From: Desulfocapsa sp.
Lineage (GTDB): Bacteria; Desulfobacterota; Desulfobulbia; Desulfobulbales; Desulfocapsaceae
Reading direction: 5' to 3'
Assembly (NCBI GenBank): GCA_029935135.1
Contig: JAOZKX010000175.1
Coordinates: 1 to 5,503 of the forward strand
DNA length: 5,503 bases
The notes under the pieces: generated by a model
Told to the model about the DNA's origin: nothing
Databases searched by the model: none
What the model saw: the letters and a program-made list of their open reading frames with translations, nothing else
Shown here: piece by piece, positions 5,016-5,503 of the stretch
Position numbering within the stretch: the stretch's first letter is position 1
How the letters are laid out: each line of letters opens with the position of its first letter
Translations under genes and position numbers: made by a program

Positions 5016-5503
5016 ATGGTAGGCAAATACTTACTCATAGCTTCGTTTTTCCTTTTTTGTAATGGCATATTCATTGTCCCGCTGAGTCATGCCCAACAGG
5101 CGAACATTCAGAAAGAGTATAAGATTAAGGTAGCTTTTCTGTTAAATTTCCCTAAGTTTATTCGTTGGCCCGAGAACACTTTTTCAGACAAGCAGCAAGC
5201 ACTGAAACTTTGCATGGTGGGTGAGGATTCCTTTGGTTTTGCCCTGTCTGCAATTGAGGGTTATTCTGTTGGGAAAAGAAATGTTGACCTGCACTATATC
5301 GGTGAAATAGAGCAGGCAGCAACCTGTAATATGCTTTTCATCAGTAGATCTAAAAGTGATAGTCTTGAGAGTCTTGGCACTGCATTAAAGAGCTCTCCAG
5401 TGTTGACTGTAAGTGATATCCCTGGGTTTACTGATTCCGGTGGTATCATTGAATTTGTTACAAAAGCTGATAAGGTTTCTTTTTATATTTCCCTGAAAAG
5501 CGC
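5016..5503 (+). CDS. YfiR family (DUF4154) periplasmic protein, 3' end outside window
   Basis: The frame is open from the ATG at 5016 to the right edge (162 codons) with no stop. A signal peptide is clear: MVGKY, a hydrophobic run to about residue 23, and a SHA-QQ cleavage site after residue 26. The mature part shows family features: EYKIKVAFLLNFPKFIRWP at 34-52, LKLCMVGEDSFG at 63-74, a Cys at 104 before NMLFIS, LTVSDIPGF at 130-138, GGIIEF at 142-147 and VSFYISLK at 154-161. In Pseudomonas aeruginosa YfiR is a periplasmic, redox-sensitive repressor of the diguanylate cyclase YfiN. C66 and C104 are candidates for the conserved disulfide; a second cysteine pair known from the Pseudomonas protein is not seen in the part available. 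Family lengths suggest only about 20-30 residues are missing. The start is supported by the signal peptide; its ribosome binding site is oddly distant. It is probably cotranscribed with the receptor; a membrane output protein may follow outside the window. Confidence 0.88.
   Translation, partial: MVGKYLLIASFFLFCNGIFIVPLSHAQQANIQKEYKIKVAFLLNFPKFIRWPENTFSDKQQALKLCMVGEDSFGFALSAIEGYSVGKRNVDLHYIGEIEQAATCNMLFISRSKSDSLESLGTALKSSPVLTVSDIPGFTDSGGIIEFVTKADKVSFYISLKS

Overview
The window looks like chromosomal DNA of a Gram-negative, probably delta-proteobacterial (Desulfobacterota) organism. That placement is inferred from protein style (AmmeMemoRadiSam-type radical SAM protein, Der, EAL-HDOD protein, TonB receptor plus YfiR) and moderate GC content; no marker here fixes a species. 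All genes read on the + strand, coding density is high, and I see no mobile element, CRISPR array or RNA gene.

Layout. Bases 1-114 hold the last 37 codons of a gene that resembles the zinc-ribbon-like tail of the AmmeMemoRadiSam radical SAM protein. It is followed by a clear intrinsic terminator (138-162) and a short leader. Next is der (205-1551), the two-domain ribosome-assembly GTPase. Nine bases after der comes an EAL-HDOD protein (1561-2778), a cyclic-di-GMP-type signalling protein probably cotranscribed with der. A 163-base intergenic region (2779-2941) holds a weak hairpin, a very pyrimidine-rich tract and a possible promoter. It separates the der unit from a second unit: a TonB-dependent outer-membrane receptor (2942-4993), and 22 bases later a YfiR/DUF4154 periplasmic protein (5016 to the window edge, incomplete).

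How the genes may work together. Der is housekeeping. The EAL-HDOD protein retains most metal- and substrate-binding positions of the EAL phosphodiesterase fold, although the name motif reads ELL. The receptor-YfiR pair suggests an envelope-sensing module. In Pseudomonas, YfiR is the periplasmic repressor of the diguanylate cyclase YfiN, so a membrane output protein (GGDEF or histidine kinase) may lie just beyond the right edge. Two adjacent units would then both touch c-di-GMP signalling; this is inference.

The most unusual sequence-level signals are a run of four adjacent inverted repeats inside the receptor coding region (4202-4319), and a perfect 7-bp hairpin that fills the junction between receptor stop and yfiR-like start while overlapping a Shine-Dalgarno placed unusually far upstream.
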